NCBI RefSeq assembly: GCF_009711345.1
Contig: NZ_SMMA01000056.1
Span: 1 to 64,000, forward strand
Length of the DNA stretch: 64,000 bases
Origin: Pseudovibrio flavus
Lineage (GTDB): Bacteria > Pseudomonadota > Alphaproteobacteria > Rhizobiales > Stappiaceae
Reading direction: 5' to 3'
Under the pieces are notes generated by a model that was not told the origin of the DNA, did no database searches, and saw only the letters and a list, made by a program, of their open reading frames with translations. Positions within the stretch are counted from its first letter, which is position 1. Each line of letters starts with the position of its first letter. Both the position numbers and the translations under genes were made by a program. Positions 1-10,200 of this stretch are shown here, in pieces.

Positions 1-457
1 CGACGGCGATGGCGATGGCGATGGCGACGGTGGCTCAGGCGGTAGCGATGAAGGCTCTGGGGATTCACACAATCAACACACCGAAGGCGGTGGTAGCCCG
101 GAGCAGCTGATAGCAGCATTTTCCTCCCAAAGCGTACCAGAGGGAGATCTGAGCTCCGCACTTGTGCGACTTACCGGCGGAGACAATAACCCGCAGCCTT
201 CCAGCCCCGAAGGAGATACGCCGCCACTAGGAGAGTTGCTGTCTGACTATGGCCAACAACCCACCGAAGACCTAGGGGCATTGCTCGGTCAGGAATCGCA
301 AGAGGAACCCGGCGAAGAACCAAGACCTGAAGGTGATGGAGCAGGTTCATCTGAGGGTTCAAGCAACGGCGAAAACAGCGATGCTTATAACCAGTTTGGT
401 GAGGGATCAGACGCGCTAAAAGTCGTTACCGATACAGCTGATGCGGTGATCACTTAG
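1..457 (+). CDS. C-terminal part of an acidic Gly/Asp/Ser-rich protein (partial)
   Basis: The reading frame is open from base 2 to the stop at 455-457, so the gene begins outside the window. The visible 151 residues start with a DG dipeptide run encoded by a GATGGC-type hexamer repeat at about 2-30. They continue as low-complexity sequence rich in Gly, Ser, Glu, Asp and Pro, and end in a short non-repetitive tail (LKVVTDTADAVIT). No catalytic domain is visible. Asp/Gly-rich tails occur in secreted or surface calcium-binding proteins, but no complete RTX or VCBS motif is present, so no function is assigned. It converges with the next gene across 8 bp. A GGTGATC/GATCACC inverted repeat at 445-470 spans the junction, without a clear T-tract. 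An internal GTG at 164 is a less likely start because the frame is open and compositionally uniform upstream of it. Confidence 0.65.
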   Translation, partial: DGDGDGDGDGGSGGSDEGSGDSHNQHTEGGGSPEQLIAAFSSQSVPEGDLSSALVRLTGGDNNPQPSSPEGDTPPLGELLSDYGQQPTEDLGALLGQESQEEPGEEPRPEGDGAGSSEGSSNGENSDAYNQFGEGSDALKVVTDTADAVIT

Positions 458-465
458 GGGAAAGA

Positions 466-882
466 TCACCAGTCAAAGGTGCGTTTCATGCGCTGCCAGA
501 AACTGACATCCTCCCGCGGAATACCTGCGGGAGGAATTTGCTGTTCAACAGGCATGCGTCGCTTGAATACTGGAATGCCCCAATATGGCGGGCGCGTAAC
601 TGGTGGTGCTGTCACAATTGGCGGAGGGCCACCTTCCAACGGCGCAATATAATTTGAGCTAACCCAGCCATCGCGGCCTGCATAGGTTACAAGGCACCAT
701 GCTTCGCACCCTCTCACCTCTAGATACTGCCCATAGGGAATCACGAGAACGGCATGATAGCCGGTTCCCGGTCCAGTTCTGAAATTGAGAGGCTGAGTAT
801 TTCGCGCAGGCCATGCGGACGCGAATTGGCAGGAAATTAGAAGGGCAGCGCTCGCCATCAACGCGCAGTTACGGTTTCGCAT
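466..882 (-). CDS. Exported SH3-domain protein
   Basis: This gene encodes 138 residues. Residues 1-23 form a signal peptide with a hydrophobic core (LMASAALLISC) and a likely signal peptidase I site after ASA. The LISC stretch also resembles a lipobox, so a lipoprotein cannot be excluded. Residues about 28-80 match a bacterial SH3 (SH3b/SH3_3) domain: the LNFRTGPG motif, a Gly-Tyr pair and a DGWVSSNYI ending. Two cysteines inside the domain (GCEAWC) may form a disulfide. The C-terminal part is Pro-rich and basic. SH3b domains of this kind usually act in the periplasm, often on peptidoglycan or as binding modules. The partner here is unknown. The gene stands alone between a convergent partial gene and the terminator of the upstream minus-strand unit. 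Confidence 0.85.
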   Translation of the reverse strand: MRNRNCALMASAALLISCQFASAWPARNTQPLNFRTGPGTGYHAVLVIPYGQYLEVRGCEAWCLVTYAGRDGWVSSNYIAPLEGGPPPIVTAPPVTRPPYWGIPVFKRRMPVEQQIPPAGIPREDVSFWQRMKRTFDW

Positions 883-904
883 CAGTGCCCTCCTCTAAGC
901 ATGC

Positions 905-939
905 TCCAAAACAATAAAGGCGGAGCAAGAGCCCCGCCT
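905..939 (-). terminator. Terminator after the pyrG/VOC unit
   Basis: Arms at 918-926 and 931-939 form a 9-bp stem with one mismatch around an AAGA loop. In the minus direction the stem is followed by a T-rich stretch (TTATTGTTTT). It lies about 65 bp downstream of the VOC gene stop. Confidence 0.6.
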
Positions 940-1002
940 ATTGTCAAAAAAGGAAAGCTTGAGGAAAAAAGTCCGTCGGCAAGTCATCTCGCAGTCGGCA
1001 CG

Positions 1003-1860
1003 TTAGTGCGTTGCGATAAGTGCCAGACCGCCCATTTCGTCTGCTTCAACAACGTGGAAGCCATTGTGGTCCTTACCACCAAGGCTGATCACGCAGTTCT
1101 TGAACATCTGAATAGAATCAACTTCCACGCTCACAGCGGCGATCTTCAAACCAGCATCACCTACAGGTGCCTTCACGCCGTAGATTGCCTCAAAAGCGCT
1201 CGGGCTACGAACGATGATCGAGCCGCGTGCCGTTGGAATATCCAGACCGAGTGAGCTCAGCCGTGCTTCACGCGTACCAATGAAGCTCCGCAAAAACTCA
1301 TGGTGATCTGCCGGATTATCCGCAACCAGAATGACCGAGGACAGAGCCTTCGCAGTGTTCTGGTGCTTCTGGAATTCTTCCTTCCAGAAGTTTTCAGGAT
1401 ATTTGTTATGGCAAGTGAAGTAAGCACTATCGCTGGAAAGCGGATCCGCGGTGATCGTAAGATCGAAGGCGACCTTCTTCTCACTACCGTCAGGAGCCTT
1501 TGCGATACGCTCAAAAGAAAACGGAGCAAATGGTTTCAGCCCAGCCTGCTCGTAAGCGATACGATCTTCTTCCGCCGAAACGGAATCAAGTACCAGCATA
1601 GAGCCGCCCTCGCGCTTTTTCAGAAAATCGCGATTGAATGCACCAAAGGAAAGCTCACCCTCGCCTGCTTCCTGAATAAGGTCGGCATTGCCGATTCCCA
1701 AAATCTCAAGAAACCAACCGTCGAGCTGAACCAGCCTGTTATGCGTGCCCCACGGGTGGTTTGCCACCGGTGTGAGTGTGAAGCCCGCTTTCTCCCAGAT
1801 TGCTGCAGCCGCTTCTAACGAAGCGACTGCAAACACAACATGATCGTTCCCCCGAACCAT
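1003..1860 (-). CDS. VOC superfamily protein, glyoxalase-like
   Basis: This gene encodes 285 residues. The N-terminal part (NDHVVFAVASLEAAAAIWEKAGF) is the opening strand-helix unit of a vicinal oxygen chelate fold, followed by HPWGTHNRLVQL and WFLEILGI, which look like metal-ligand-bearing strands (His, Glu). A second, weaker repeat starts around residue 150. The arrangement resembles the Glyoxalase_3 group of unknown substrate; specific glyoxalase activity should not be assumed. The start is the ATG 13 bp after the pyrG stop, with an AAGGG ribosome site that overlaps the end of pyrG, so the two genes are probably co-transcribed and translationally coupled. The terminator at 905-939 closes the unit. 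Confidence 0.8.
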   Translation of the reverse strand: MVRGNDHVVFAVASLEAAAAIWEKAGFTLTPVANHPWGTHNRLVQLDGWFLEILGIGNADLIQEAGEGELSFGAFNRDFLKKREGGSMLVLDSVSAEEDRIAYEQAGLKPFAPFSFERIAKAPDGSEKKVAFDLTITADPLSSDSAYFTCHNKYPENFWKEEFQKHQNTAKALSSVILVADNPADHHEFLRSFIGTREARLSSLGLDIPTARGSIIVRSPSAFEAIYGVKAPVGDAGLKIAAVSVEVDSIQMFKNCVISLGGKDHNGFHVVEADEMGGLALIATH

Positions 1861-1873
1861 GTATCAGCTACCC

Positions 1874-3511
<1,638 letters not shown>

Positions 3512-3575
3512 CTACCATTTTTGCTAGAAAGTGCCGTGAGAAAGCACTTTAATCGGGTTGTCGTTAAACGCACAA

Positions 3576-3608
3576 CAACGGACGCTGCGATGCATCGCAG
3601 CGCCGTTG
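3576..3608 (-). repeat. Long inverted repeat between secG and pyrG
   Basis: CAACGG (3576-3581) pairs with CCGTTG (3603-3608), and the centre is the palindrome GCTGCGATGCATCGCAGC. The whole would fold as one long hairpin. In the minus direction it is followed by TTGTTGTGCGTTT, so it may be a weak terminator or an RNA-processing site in the secG-pyrG transcript. Confidence 0.5.
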
Positions 3609-3643
3609 CTATAAGTCTTGCTGTTTCCTGCTAAGAAGCAGGC

Positions 3644-4012
3644 TTATTGTGCAGTCGGCACCTGAGGACCAGAAGGTTCGGTAGAACCCTGAAGCTGGTC
3701 GAGAAGGCCATTACCAGCGCCTTCGGTGCCTTCACCCTGAGTCTGCGGTGCAGTTGGAACTGCATCAATCAAGGAGCCTGGACGCTCGTCGTAACGAGCC
3801 AGCAGGGACAAACCCAAAGAAGTTGCGAAGAAGGCGACCGCAAGAATCGCGGTACCACGTGTGAGAACGTTTGCAGTTCCGCGGCTGGACATGAAGCCAC
3901 CACCGCCACCACCGCCGATGCCGAGTGCACCGCCCTCAGAGCGCTGAAGCAGCACGAGGGCAACAAGGGCAAGCACGACCATCAGGTGGATAACAATTAG
4001 AACGGTTTCCAT
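3644..4012 (-). CDS. secG: Preprotein translocase subunit SecG
   Basis: This 122-residue inner membrane protein is the small accessory subunit of the SecYEG channel. Two membrane segments are visible (about residues 3-21 and 52-72). Between them is the conserved loop with LLQRSEGG, a glycine run and FMSSRGTANVLTR. The C-terminal 45 residues are Pro/Gly/Gln-rich, a common extension in alphaproteobacterial SecG. The start ATG at 4012 has GGA 6 bp upstream. It is divergent from the ppiD-like gene across a 477-bp gap. Confidence 0.95.
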   Translation of the reverse strand: METVLIVIHLMVVLALVALVLLQRSEGGALGIGGGGGGGFMSSRGTANVLTRGTAILAVAFFATSLGLSLLARYDERPGSLIDAVPTAPQTQGEGTEGAGNGLLDQLQGSTEPSGPQVPTAQ

Positions 4013-4489
4013 AGGTATCCGTAGATCTCGAAATTTAAGTTTGGGGCGTTCTAGCCGAATTTCATTCAGCTTTCTACCCTCTTACTAAGGCAAAATTCGC
4101 GCACTCAACGATTTCTTTCGGGCAACGCTTGGTGTCATTAACACCACCTCTGGCAAAAAGAGAAGCAAATTAAAGAGCATAGGGCAAACTTTTCAAATCA
4201 AGCACGATTAAAAAGGCACCCGGAATCATAAAAATTCCGCCGAAAAATATTCGTCACCGCAATCCCTAATTTGCCAATGAGGGCTTCTTAGATGGGTGTG
4301 ATCCCCGCCCCTGCCTCTACCAGAACGACAATTTTTCCGCAAAAGCCCTTGTGGATCACCAACTTTCTGACTTTCTAGCGCCTGCTTACGCTTGCCCAAG
4401 CCCTAAAGGAACTTTATGATCCGTCGGCCTTGCATGAGCAGGAAGGCGTGAGTTTTCCTCCTGCCACGAACAAGAGAACGGATATAAAT
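4013..4489. other. Divergent intergenic region, secG / ppiD
   Basis: There are 477 bp without a credible gene. It must hold both divergent promoters. Small inverted repeats are present (TGGTGT/ACACCA near 4130-4145 and CGGAAT/ATTCCG near 4220-4240), but no T-tract, tRNA or conserved RNA is recognised. In many relatives tpiA sits at this place; no trace of it is seen here. Confidence 0.4.
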
Positions 4490-6373
4490 ATGCTGGACGC
4501 GCTGCGCAAAAGCGTTGGATCATGGGCTGCGAAAATTCTCATTGGCTTGCTGGTGATGAGCTTCGCTGTATGGGGTGTCTCCAACGAACTATTTGGTACA
4601 GGCAACAATTCGGTTGCCAAAGTTGGTAAGACCGAAATTACTGCCCTTCAATTTCAAGAGGCTTATCAGCGTGAGCTTGATAGCCTTTCGCGCCGCATTG
4701 GCCAGCCAATTTCCATGGAACAGGGTGCCGCATTCGGCGTTCCTACCCAGGTTCTTTCCAGCCTGATTACCGAGGCTGCTATTAATGATGAAGCGACAGC
4801 CCTTCAGCTTGGCGCTTCCGATGCAGCTGTAATTAAGGCGATTCAGGAAAACCCTGCGTTTCAGGGTCTGGGCGGCGGCTTTGACCGTAACCAGCTTCTG
4901 CAGGTTCTGCGCAGCGTTGGAATCAGCGAAGACGACTTTGTTGTTCTTCAGCGCCAGCAGGCAGAACGCCAGCAGTTGATCGATGCGCTTGTTGGCAACG
5001 TTTCTATGCCTAAGCCGTTTCTGGAGGCATTTTACCGCCACCAGAACGAACAGCGCGTTCTTGATTATATCGTGCTGACCGATGAAGTTCTCAGCGACAT
5101 TCCTCAGCCGACTGAGGAAGAGCTTGCAGCTTTTTATGAAGATACCAAGCAGGCATACCGTGCCCCTGAGTACCGCACTGTTTCCTTCATCGAGCTAACA
5201 CCGGAAACACTTGCCGAACCATCCAACGTTTCTGAAGACGAAATTGCAGATGAGTACGAGCGCACCAAGAACAACTTCGTGACTGACGAACAGCGCCGCA
5301 TTTTCCAGCTCGCCTTCCCTACCAAGGAAGAAGCACAGGCTGTTGTAGATGCAATTGCTGGCGGCAAGACCTTTGAAGAAGTTATGAGCGAGCGCGGCGT
5401 TTCTGAAGCAGACGTTGACCTTGGCACCATGAGCAAGTCCGGTTTCCTCGATCCAAAGATCGCAGAAGCAGCATTTGCTCTTGAAAAAGGCAAGTCCAGC
5501 GATGTTGTCGAAGGCCAGTTCACTAACGTAGTGCTGTTTGCGAAGGACATCCTTCCTGCTTCCACCAAGCCGCTGGAAGAAGTTGCTGACGAGCTGCGTC
5601 AGGCAATTGCGACCGATATCGCAGCATCTGAAGTACAGAACATGTACGACACTATTGAAGATGCACGCGCTGGCGGCAGCACCCTTCCTGAAGTTGCAGA
5701 ACGCCTTGGCCTTTCTTTGACCAAGACAGTCGCATTCGACCAGAGCGGCAATGACAAGGAAGCAGCGAAAGCTGACATTCCTCAGGTAGAAGGCTTCCTG
5801 AGCGATGTGTTTGAAAGCGACGTTGGCCTTGAAAACGACCCGCTTGAAGTTGGCCGTCTTGGTTACCTCTGGTTTGAAGTTGACGAAGTAGAAGCTGACC
5901 GCGACCGTGCGCTTGAAGAAGTACACGACAAAGTGGTTGCTGACTGGACTGCTAACAAGACTGCCGAACTGCTGAAGGAAAAATCCGAAGCGCTTCTTGC
6001 AGAACTTAAAGGCGGCAAGGCTCTTTCTGATATTGCTCGCGACAACGCGGTAATCATGCAGACCTCCAAACCAATCACCCGCAACACTCAGGACGGTGTC
6101 CTTTCTGCTGCGGCTATCGAAACTGCATTTACCGGACCGAAAGGAACCTCCGGCGCAGTTGACGGTAACAACTCTGACCGCTTGCTGATCTCCGTTAAGG
6201 ACGTGATCGAGCCGGTATACTTTGCGAGTGAAGCACTCAACAAGCAGATGTCTAACGAGCTTCAGAACTCTCTGATCAACCAGTACGCCACTCAGATCCA
6301 GCGTGAAGCAGGTGTACGCGTCAATCAGGTCCTTCTGGGACAGCTCTCCGGCATTGGACGGGAAGAGCAATAA
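4490..6373 (+). CDS. ppiD: SurA/PpiD-like peptidylprolyl isomerase
   Basis: This 627-residue periplasmic folding factor is anchored in the inner membrane. From the chosen ATG at 4490 (MLDALRKSVGSWAAKILIGLL) it shows one N-terminal membrane helix at about residues 13-33. A SurA_N-like helical region follows (about 35-200). A parvulin-type rotamase segment lies at about 250-360 (FQLAFPTKEEAQAVVDAI, FEEVMSERGVSE, LGTMSKSGFLDPKIAEAAFAL). Then comes a long helical C-terminus. An in-frame ATG 60 bp upstream would add 20 polar residues before the anchor and is unlikely. PpiD-type proteins assist newly exported proteins near the Sec channel, which fits the divergent secG next door. Isomerase activity is often weak in this family and is not established here. 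Confidence 0.88.
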   Translation: MLDALRKSVGSWAAKILIGLLVMSFAVWGVSNELFGTGNNSVAKVGKTEITALQFQEAYQRELDSLSRRIGQPISMEQGAAFGVPTQVLSSLITEAAINDEATALQLGASDAAVIKAIQENPAFQGLGGGFDRNQLLQVLRSVGISEDDFVVLQRQQAERQQLIDALVGNVSMPKPFLEAFYRHQNEQRVLDYIVLTDEVLSDIPQPTEEELAAFYEDTKQAYRAPEYRTVSFIELTPETLAEPSNVSEDEIADEYERTKNNFVTDEQRRIFQLAFPTKEEAQAVVDAIAGGKTFEEVMSERGVSEADVDLGTMSKSGFLDPKIAEAAFALEKGKSSDVVEGQFTNVVLFAKDILPASTKPLEEVADELRQAIATDIAASEVQNMYDTIEDARAGGSTLPEVAERLGLSLTKTVAFDQSGNDKEAAKADIPQVEGFLSDVFESDVGLENDPLEVGRLGYLWFEVDEVEADRDRALEEVHDKVVADWTANKTAELLKEKSEALLAELKGGKALSDIARDNAVIMQTSKPITRNTQDGVLSAAAIETAFTGPKGTSGAVDGNNSDRLLISVKDVIEPVYFASEALNKQMSNELQNSLINQYATQIQREAGVRVNQVLLGQLSGIGREEQ

Positions 6374-6406
6374 GCTCTCCCTTCCCGCTCTTTGATTGAA
6401 ACTCCT

Positions 6407-6440
6407 CGCCCGCTGCGTTTTTTCTAAAACCCAGCGGGCG
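6407..6440 (+). terminator. Hairpin between ppiD and trpD
   Basis: A perfect 9-bp GC-rich stem (CGCCCGCTG / CAGCGGGCG) lies 34 bp after the ppiD stop. The downstream T-tract is weak (ATTCATTTAT), so termination may be partial. Confidence 0.45.
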
Positions 6441-6480
6441 ATTCATTTATGATCACATTATTTATCGGGGGACTTGGATC

Positions 6481-7494
6481 GTGAGTAATCTCAAACCGCT
6501 CCTGGCAGCAGTAGCAGAAGGCACTGCGCTCAGTAGAGACGAAGCCCGTCAGGCCTTTGAAATCATCATGAGCGGTCAGGCAACGCCTGCCCAGATCGGA
6601 GCCTTTTTGATGGCGCTACGCGTGCGCGGTGAGACCATCGACGAGATTTCCGCAGCCGTTGATACCATGCGAGCCAAAATGCGCCCCGTGCGCGCGCCGG
6701 CCCGCGCCATCGATATCGTGGGTACGGGCGGCGATGCCTCTGGCAGCTATAACGTTTCCACGTGTACAGCGCTTGTGGTGTCGGCATGCGGCGTGCCTGT
6801 TGCAAAGCACGGCAATCGCTCCCTCTCTTCCAAGTCCGGCTCCTCTGAGGCGCTCGTGGAACTTGGCATCAACATCGATATCGACCCTGAACTTATCAGC
6901 CGCTGTATTGATGAGGCTGGTATCGGTTTCATGTTCGCGCCCAACCATCACTCAGCAATGAAGTTTGTTGGCCCAGCTCGTATGGAGCTTGGTACGCGGA
7001 CAATCTTCAATCTGCTTGGCCCTCTTGCAAGCCCTGCCAGCGTTAAGCGCCAAATGACTGGTGTATTCGATGGCCGCTGGGTTCTACCTCTTGCTAAAAC
7101 CCTTCAAAACCTTGGCAGCGAGAAGGTCTGGATCGTTCACGGCAGCGATGGACTTGATGAAATTACCACCACCGGCTCCACCATGGTTGCGGAGCTAAAG
7201 GATGGTGAAATCACAGAGTTCACCATTACACCGGAAGATGCTGGCTTGCCTTATGCTCGCTCTGAGGACCTTAAGGGCGGCACACCTAAGGAGAACGCAG
7301 CAGCGCTGCTGCGTGTTCTTGACGGTGAGAAAAACGCCTATCGCGACATCGTTCTGATCAACTCTGCTGCGTCTTTGATTGTGGCTGATGCAGCAAGCGA
7401 CCTTAAAGAAGGCGTTGCAATTGCAGCAGAAGCAATCGACAGCGGCAAAGCGCGTCAAACCCTTGCTAAACTTGTAGAAGTATCCAACGCCTGA
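6481..7494 (+). CDS. trpD: Anthranilate phosphoribosyltransferase
   Basis: This 337-residue enzyme couples anthranilate to PRPP in the second step of tryptophan synthesis. The phosphoribosyl-binding motif [14 protein letters not shown] is at residues 81-94, and [13 protein letters not shown] follows at 109-121, as in the family. The start is a GTG at 6481, preceded by GGGGGA 8 bp upstream. trpC follows after 7 bp, so the genes are co-transcribed. No trpE or trpG lies beside it. Confidence 0.96.
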   Translation: MSNLKPLLAAVAEGTALSRDEARQAFEIIMSGQATPAQIGAFLMALRVRGETIDEISAAVDTMRAKMRPVRAPARAIDIVGTGGDASGSYNVSTCTALVVSACGVPVAKHGNRSLSSKSGSSEALVELGINIDIDPELISRCIDEAGIGFMFAPNHHSAMKFVGPARMELGTRTIFNLLGPLASPASVKRQMTGVFDGRWVLPLAKTLQNLGSEKVWIVHGSDGLDEITTTGSTMVAELKDGEITEFTITPEDAGLPYARSEDLKGGTPKENAAALLRVLDGEKNAYRDIVLINSAASLIVADAASDLKEGVAIAAEAIDSGKARQTLAKLVEVSNA

Positions 7495-7501
7495 GATAAT
7501 A

Positions 7502-8293
7502 ATGGCCGACATTTTAAAGAAAATTGAAGCGTACAAGCGCGAAGAAATCGCCAAGGCAAAGGCTGTTGTCAGCGCTGGTGAACTTGAAGCAGCTATTCGC
7601 GAAGCCTCTCCAACTCGTGGTTTTCTAAAAGCCCTTGAGGCAAAACATGCTGCTGGCGAATACGCGCTTATTGCAGAAGTTAAAAAGGCAAGCCCTTCCA
7701 AAGGCTTGATCCGCGCTGACTTTGACCCGCCGCGCCTTGCTGCAGCTTATGAAGCTGGCGGAGCAGCTTGTCTTTCAGTTCTTACCGACACACCGTCTTT
7801 TCAGGGCAAGCCGGTTTATCTGACCGAAGCAAGGGCAGCGACCAGCCTGCCAGCTCTGCGCAAAGACTTCCTGTATGACACCTATCAGGTGCTGGAAGCG
7901 CGTGCATGGGGCGGCGACTGTATCTTGATTATCATGGCAGCCGTTGATGATCAGCTCGCCGCTGATCTGGAAGCTGCTGCATTTGATCTGGGCATGGATG
8001 TTCTCATCGAAGTGCACAACGAGGAAGAACTGGAACGCGCCCTTAAGCTGCGTTCACGCCTTGTTGGCATTAACAACCGCAATCTCAAAACTTTTGAAAC
8101 AAGCCTTGAGACGAGTGAACGACTTGCCCCTATGATTCCTCAGGATAGAATTATCGTAGGTGAATCAGGGCTATTCACCAATGAAGACCTGAAGCGGATG
8201 GAAGCAGTCAACATCTCCACCTTCCTCATTGGCGAGAGCCTTATGCGGCAGGAAGACGTGGAGCAAGCGACCCGTACTCTGCTGACAAAGTAA
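7502..8293 (+). CDS. trpC: Indole-3-glycerol phosphate synthase
   Basis: This 263-residue single-domain TIM-barrel enzyme converts CdRP to indole-3-glycerol phosphate. Family motifs are in place: [12 protein letters not shown] near residue 60, [12 protein letters not shown] with the catalytic lysine around residue 120, [10 protein letters not shown], and the phosphate-binding VGESGLF near residue 220. It is not fused to trpF. It follows trpD by 7 bp and precedes moaC by 16 bp, so tryptophan and molybdopterin genes share a transcript, as is common in alphaproteobacteria. Confidence 0.97.
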   Translation: MADILKKIEAYKREEIAKAKAVVSAGELEAAIREASPTRGFLKALEAKHAAGEYALIAEVKKASPSKGLIRADFDPPRLAAAYEAGGAACLSVLTDTPSFQGKPVYLTEARAATSLPALRKDFLYDTYQVLEARAWGGDCILIIMAAVDDQLAADLEAAAFDLGMDVLIEVHNEEELERALKLRSRLVGINNRNLKTFETSLETSERLAPMIPQDRIIVGESGLFTNEDLKRMEAVNISTFLIGESLMRQEDVEQATRTLLTK

Positions 8294-8309
8294 TACTGAA
8301 GGAATGACC

Positions 8310-8813
8310 ATGAGCGCAGCACCCAATCTCACCCATCTTGATGAAACCGGCGCTGCCCACATGGTGGATGTTTCTGAAAAAGCGGTTACAAGCCGCACAG
8401 CCCGCGCCGGTGGCAAAGTTATCATGGCGCGGGAAACCCTTGAGATGATTATGCAAGGGAACGCCAAGAAGGGGGATGTTCTTGGCTGTGCCCGCATCGC
8501 AGGCATTATGGCAGCCAAGCGCACGCATGAGCTTATTCCGCTCTGCCATCCCCTCGCCCTTTCCAAGGTCACCGTCGAGTTCACCGCAGATTATGGCCTT
8601 CCCGGCTTACACGTTGAGGCAATAGCAAAGGCGAGCGGCCAAACTGGTGTTGAAATGGAAGCTCTTACAGCAGCTTCTATCGCCTGTCTGACGATCTACG
8701 ACATGGCCAAGGCGGTTGATAAGGCGATGACAATCACCGATGTAAAACTTCTTGAAAAGCTTGGTGGAAAATCCGGCCACTATTTGGCCGAGGGCGAAAG
8801 CGGCACAAAATAA
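8310..8813 (+). CDS. moaC: Cyclic pyranopterin monophosphate synthase
   Basis: This 167-residue protein converts the MoaA product to cPMP, the first stable molybdopterin intermediate. It has the LIPLCHPL motif, the [11 protein letters not shown] active-site segment, and a C-terminal KLGGKSGHY. Two ATG codons lie two codons apart (8304, 8310). The second is preferred because AAGGA sits about 6 bp before it, whereas it directly abuts the first. moeA follows after 26 bp. Confidence 0.96.
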   Translation: MSAAPNLTHLDETGAAHMVDVSEKAVTSRTARAGGKVIMARETLEMIMQGNAKKGDVLGCARIAGIMAAKRTHELIPLCHPLALSKVTVEFTADYGLPGLHVEAIAKASGQTGVEMEALTAASIACLTIYDMAKAVDKAMTITDVKLLEKLGGKSGHYLAEGESGTK

Positions 8814-8839
8814 CTGAACAAATTTGAGGGGGATTTGTC

Positions 8840-10054
8840 ATGGGTTTGATTAGCATCGAGCACGCGCTGGAGCAGCTACTTGGCGGCTTGGCAACGAAAG
8901 ACAGCGAGTTGGTTTCTCTTGCAGATGCAGGCGGCAGAACACTTGCGGAGGATATCAAGGCCACCCGTACACATCCTCCTTTTTCCGCCTCTGCAATGGA
9001 TGGTTATGCTGTTGTTGCAGCTGATACTTTGGACCCGAAAAATCCCATCAAGGTCATTGGCGAAATTGCTGCTGGAAGCTCCTTTTCCGGCACTATGAAA
9101 GCTGGCGAAGCGCTGCGGATCTTCACAGGCGCGCCCGTTCCTGAAGGGGCAGATGCAATTCTTATTCAGGAAAACGCCACGCGGGACGGCGACACTCTTT
9201 TTGCCAATGAACCGGTGAGCAAAGATAAGTTCATCCGCCCGAAGGGCCTTGATTTTTCCAAGGACGATACCCTTCTTGCTCGCGGTCAGAAACTGGGGTT
9301 TAGAGAGCTTTCCCTCGCCGCCTCCATGAACCATGCAGCATTACCGGTCTTCAAGAAGCCGCTTGTCGCTATTCTTGCAAACGGGGATGAGCTCGTAGAA
9401 CCGGGCAAAATTCCCGGCCCGAACCAGATCGTCGCCTCTAACCAAGTGGGTGTTGCGGAGCTTGCCCGTTCATGCGGCGCAGATACCCTGATGCTTGGAA
9501 TTGCCCCTGACGATCAGCAGGCCATTGGCGAAAAAGTAGCGCAGGCCATTGCTGCAAAGGCAGATATTCTTGTGACACTCGGCGGCGCCTCCGTTGGAGA
9601 GCATGACCTTATCAAGGACGTGCTGGGCGATGCAGGAATGAACCTTGAATTCTGGCGGATCGCTATGCGCCCGGGTAAGCCTCTTATGGCAGGTAGCCTT
9701 GGCCCTATGAAAGTGCTGGGTCTTCCGGGCAACCCTGTTTCTAGCCTTGTGTGCTCCCTTCTCTTCCTGCAGCCGATGCTTGGCAAACTGACTGGGGCTC
9801 AAGACGCCCAAAGTCACATAACGCTGGCCACTCTTGGCGCGGATATGGAAGCTAACGACCTCAGGCAGGACTACATTCGCGCTACCCTAGAGGAAAAGGC
9901 TGATGGCTCACTAATCGTGACCCCATTTAGCAAGCAGGATAGCTCAATGCTGGCTTTGTTCACCCGTTCAGATGCCTTGATCATTCGCAAACCGTTTGCC
10001 GAACCTGCAAAACGCGGTGAAATTGTCGAAATTGTTCAACTAGGGGCGTTCTAA
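8840..10054 (+). CDS. moeA: Molybdopterin molybdotransferase
   Basis: This 404-residue enzyme inserts molybdate into adenylylated molybdopterin. The N-terminal MoeA domain has PPFSASAMDGYAV and GAPVPEGADAILIQE. The central molybdopterin-binding domain has LVTLGGASVGEHDLIKDVL and LGLPGNPVSS. A short C-terminal beta domain (residues about 335-404) completes the architecture. GAGGGGGA 10 bp upstream of the ATG is a good ribosome site. It is the last gene of the trpD-trpC-moaC-moeA run before the lexA promoter. Confidence 0.96.
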   Translation: MGLISIEHALEQLLGGLATKDSELVSLADAGGRTLAEDIKATRTHPPFSASAMDGYAVVAADTLDPKNPIKVIGEIAAGSSFSGTMKAGEALRIFTGAPVPEGADAILIQENATRDGDTLFANEPVSKDKFIRPKGLDFSKDDTLLARGQKLGFRELSLAASMNHAALPVFKKPLVAILANGDELVEPGKIPGPNQIVASNQVGVAELARSCGADTLMLGIAPDDQQAIGEKVAQAIAAKADILVTLGGASVGEHDLIKDVLGDAGMNLEFWRIAMRPGKPLMAGSLGPMKVLGLPGNPVSSLVCSLLFLQPMLGKLTGAQDAQSHITLATLGADMEANDLRQDYIRATLEEKADGSLIVTPFSKQDSSMLALFTRSDALIIRKPFAEPAKRGEIVEIVQLGAF

Positions 10055-10109
10055 GCCCCGAGACCCCTTTAAATTCAACAGTGTCAGCCTCACAATTGTT
10101 CTTTAATAG

Positions 10110-10138
10110 TTGCAGAACACAATAAGAACGGCTAGGGT
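10110..10138 (+). promoter_or_regulatory. Predicted lexA promoter
   Basis: A TTGCAG -35 (10110-10115), a 17-bp spacer and a TAGGGT -10 (10133-10138) lie about 60 bp before the lexA ATG. The first LexA box fills the spacer and the second covers the expected start point, which supports placing the promoter here. The -10 match is weak. Confidence 0.4.
10115..10129 (+). promoter_or_regulatory. LexA box (SOS operator) upstream of lexA
   Basis: GAAC at 10115-10118, 7 bp, and GAAC at 10126-10129. This is an exact match to the direct-repeat operator known for alphaproteobacterial LexA (GTTC-N7-GTTC on the other strand). It lies 71 bp upstream of the lexA start and implies autoregulation. Confidence 0.85.
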
Positions 10139-10140
10139 AT

Positions 10141-10155
10141 GTTCGTGTTTTGTAC
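10141..10155 (+). promoter_or_regulatory. Second, imperfect LexA box
   Basis: GTTC (10141-10144), 7 bp, then GTAC (10152-10155). There is one mismatch to the GTTC-N7-GTTC operator. It lies just after the predicted -10 of lexA, where a repressor would block initiation. Confidence 0.5.
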
Positions 10156-10200
10156 CAAAGCACGATCACGGGCACTATTTGAAGACGGGGAACGAGCAAT

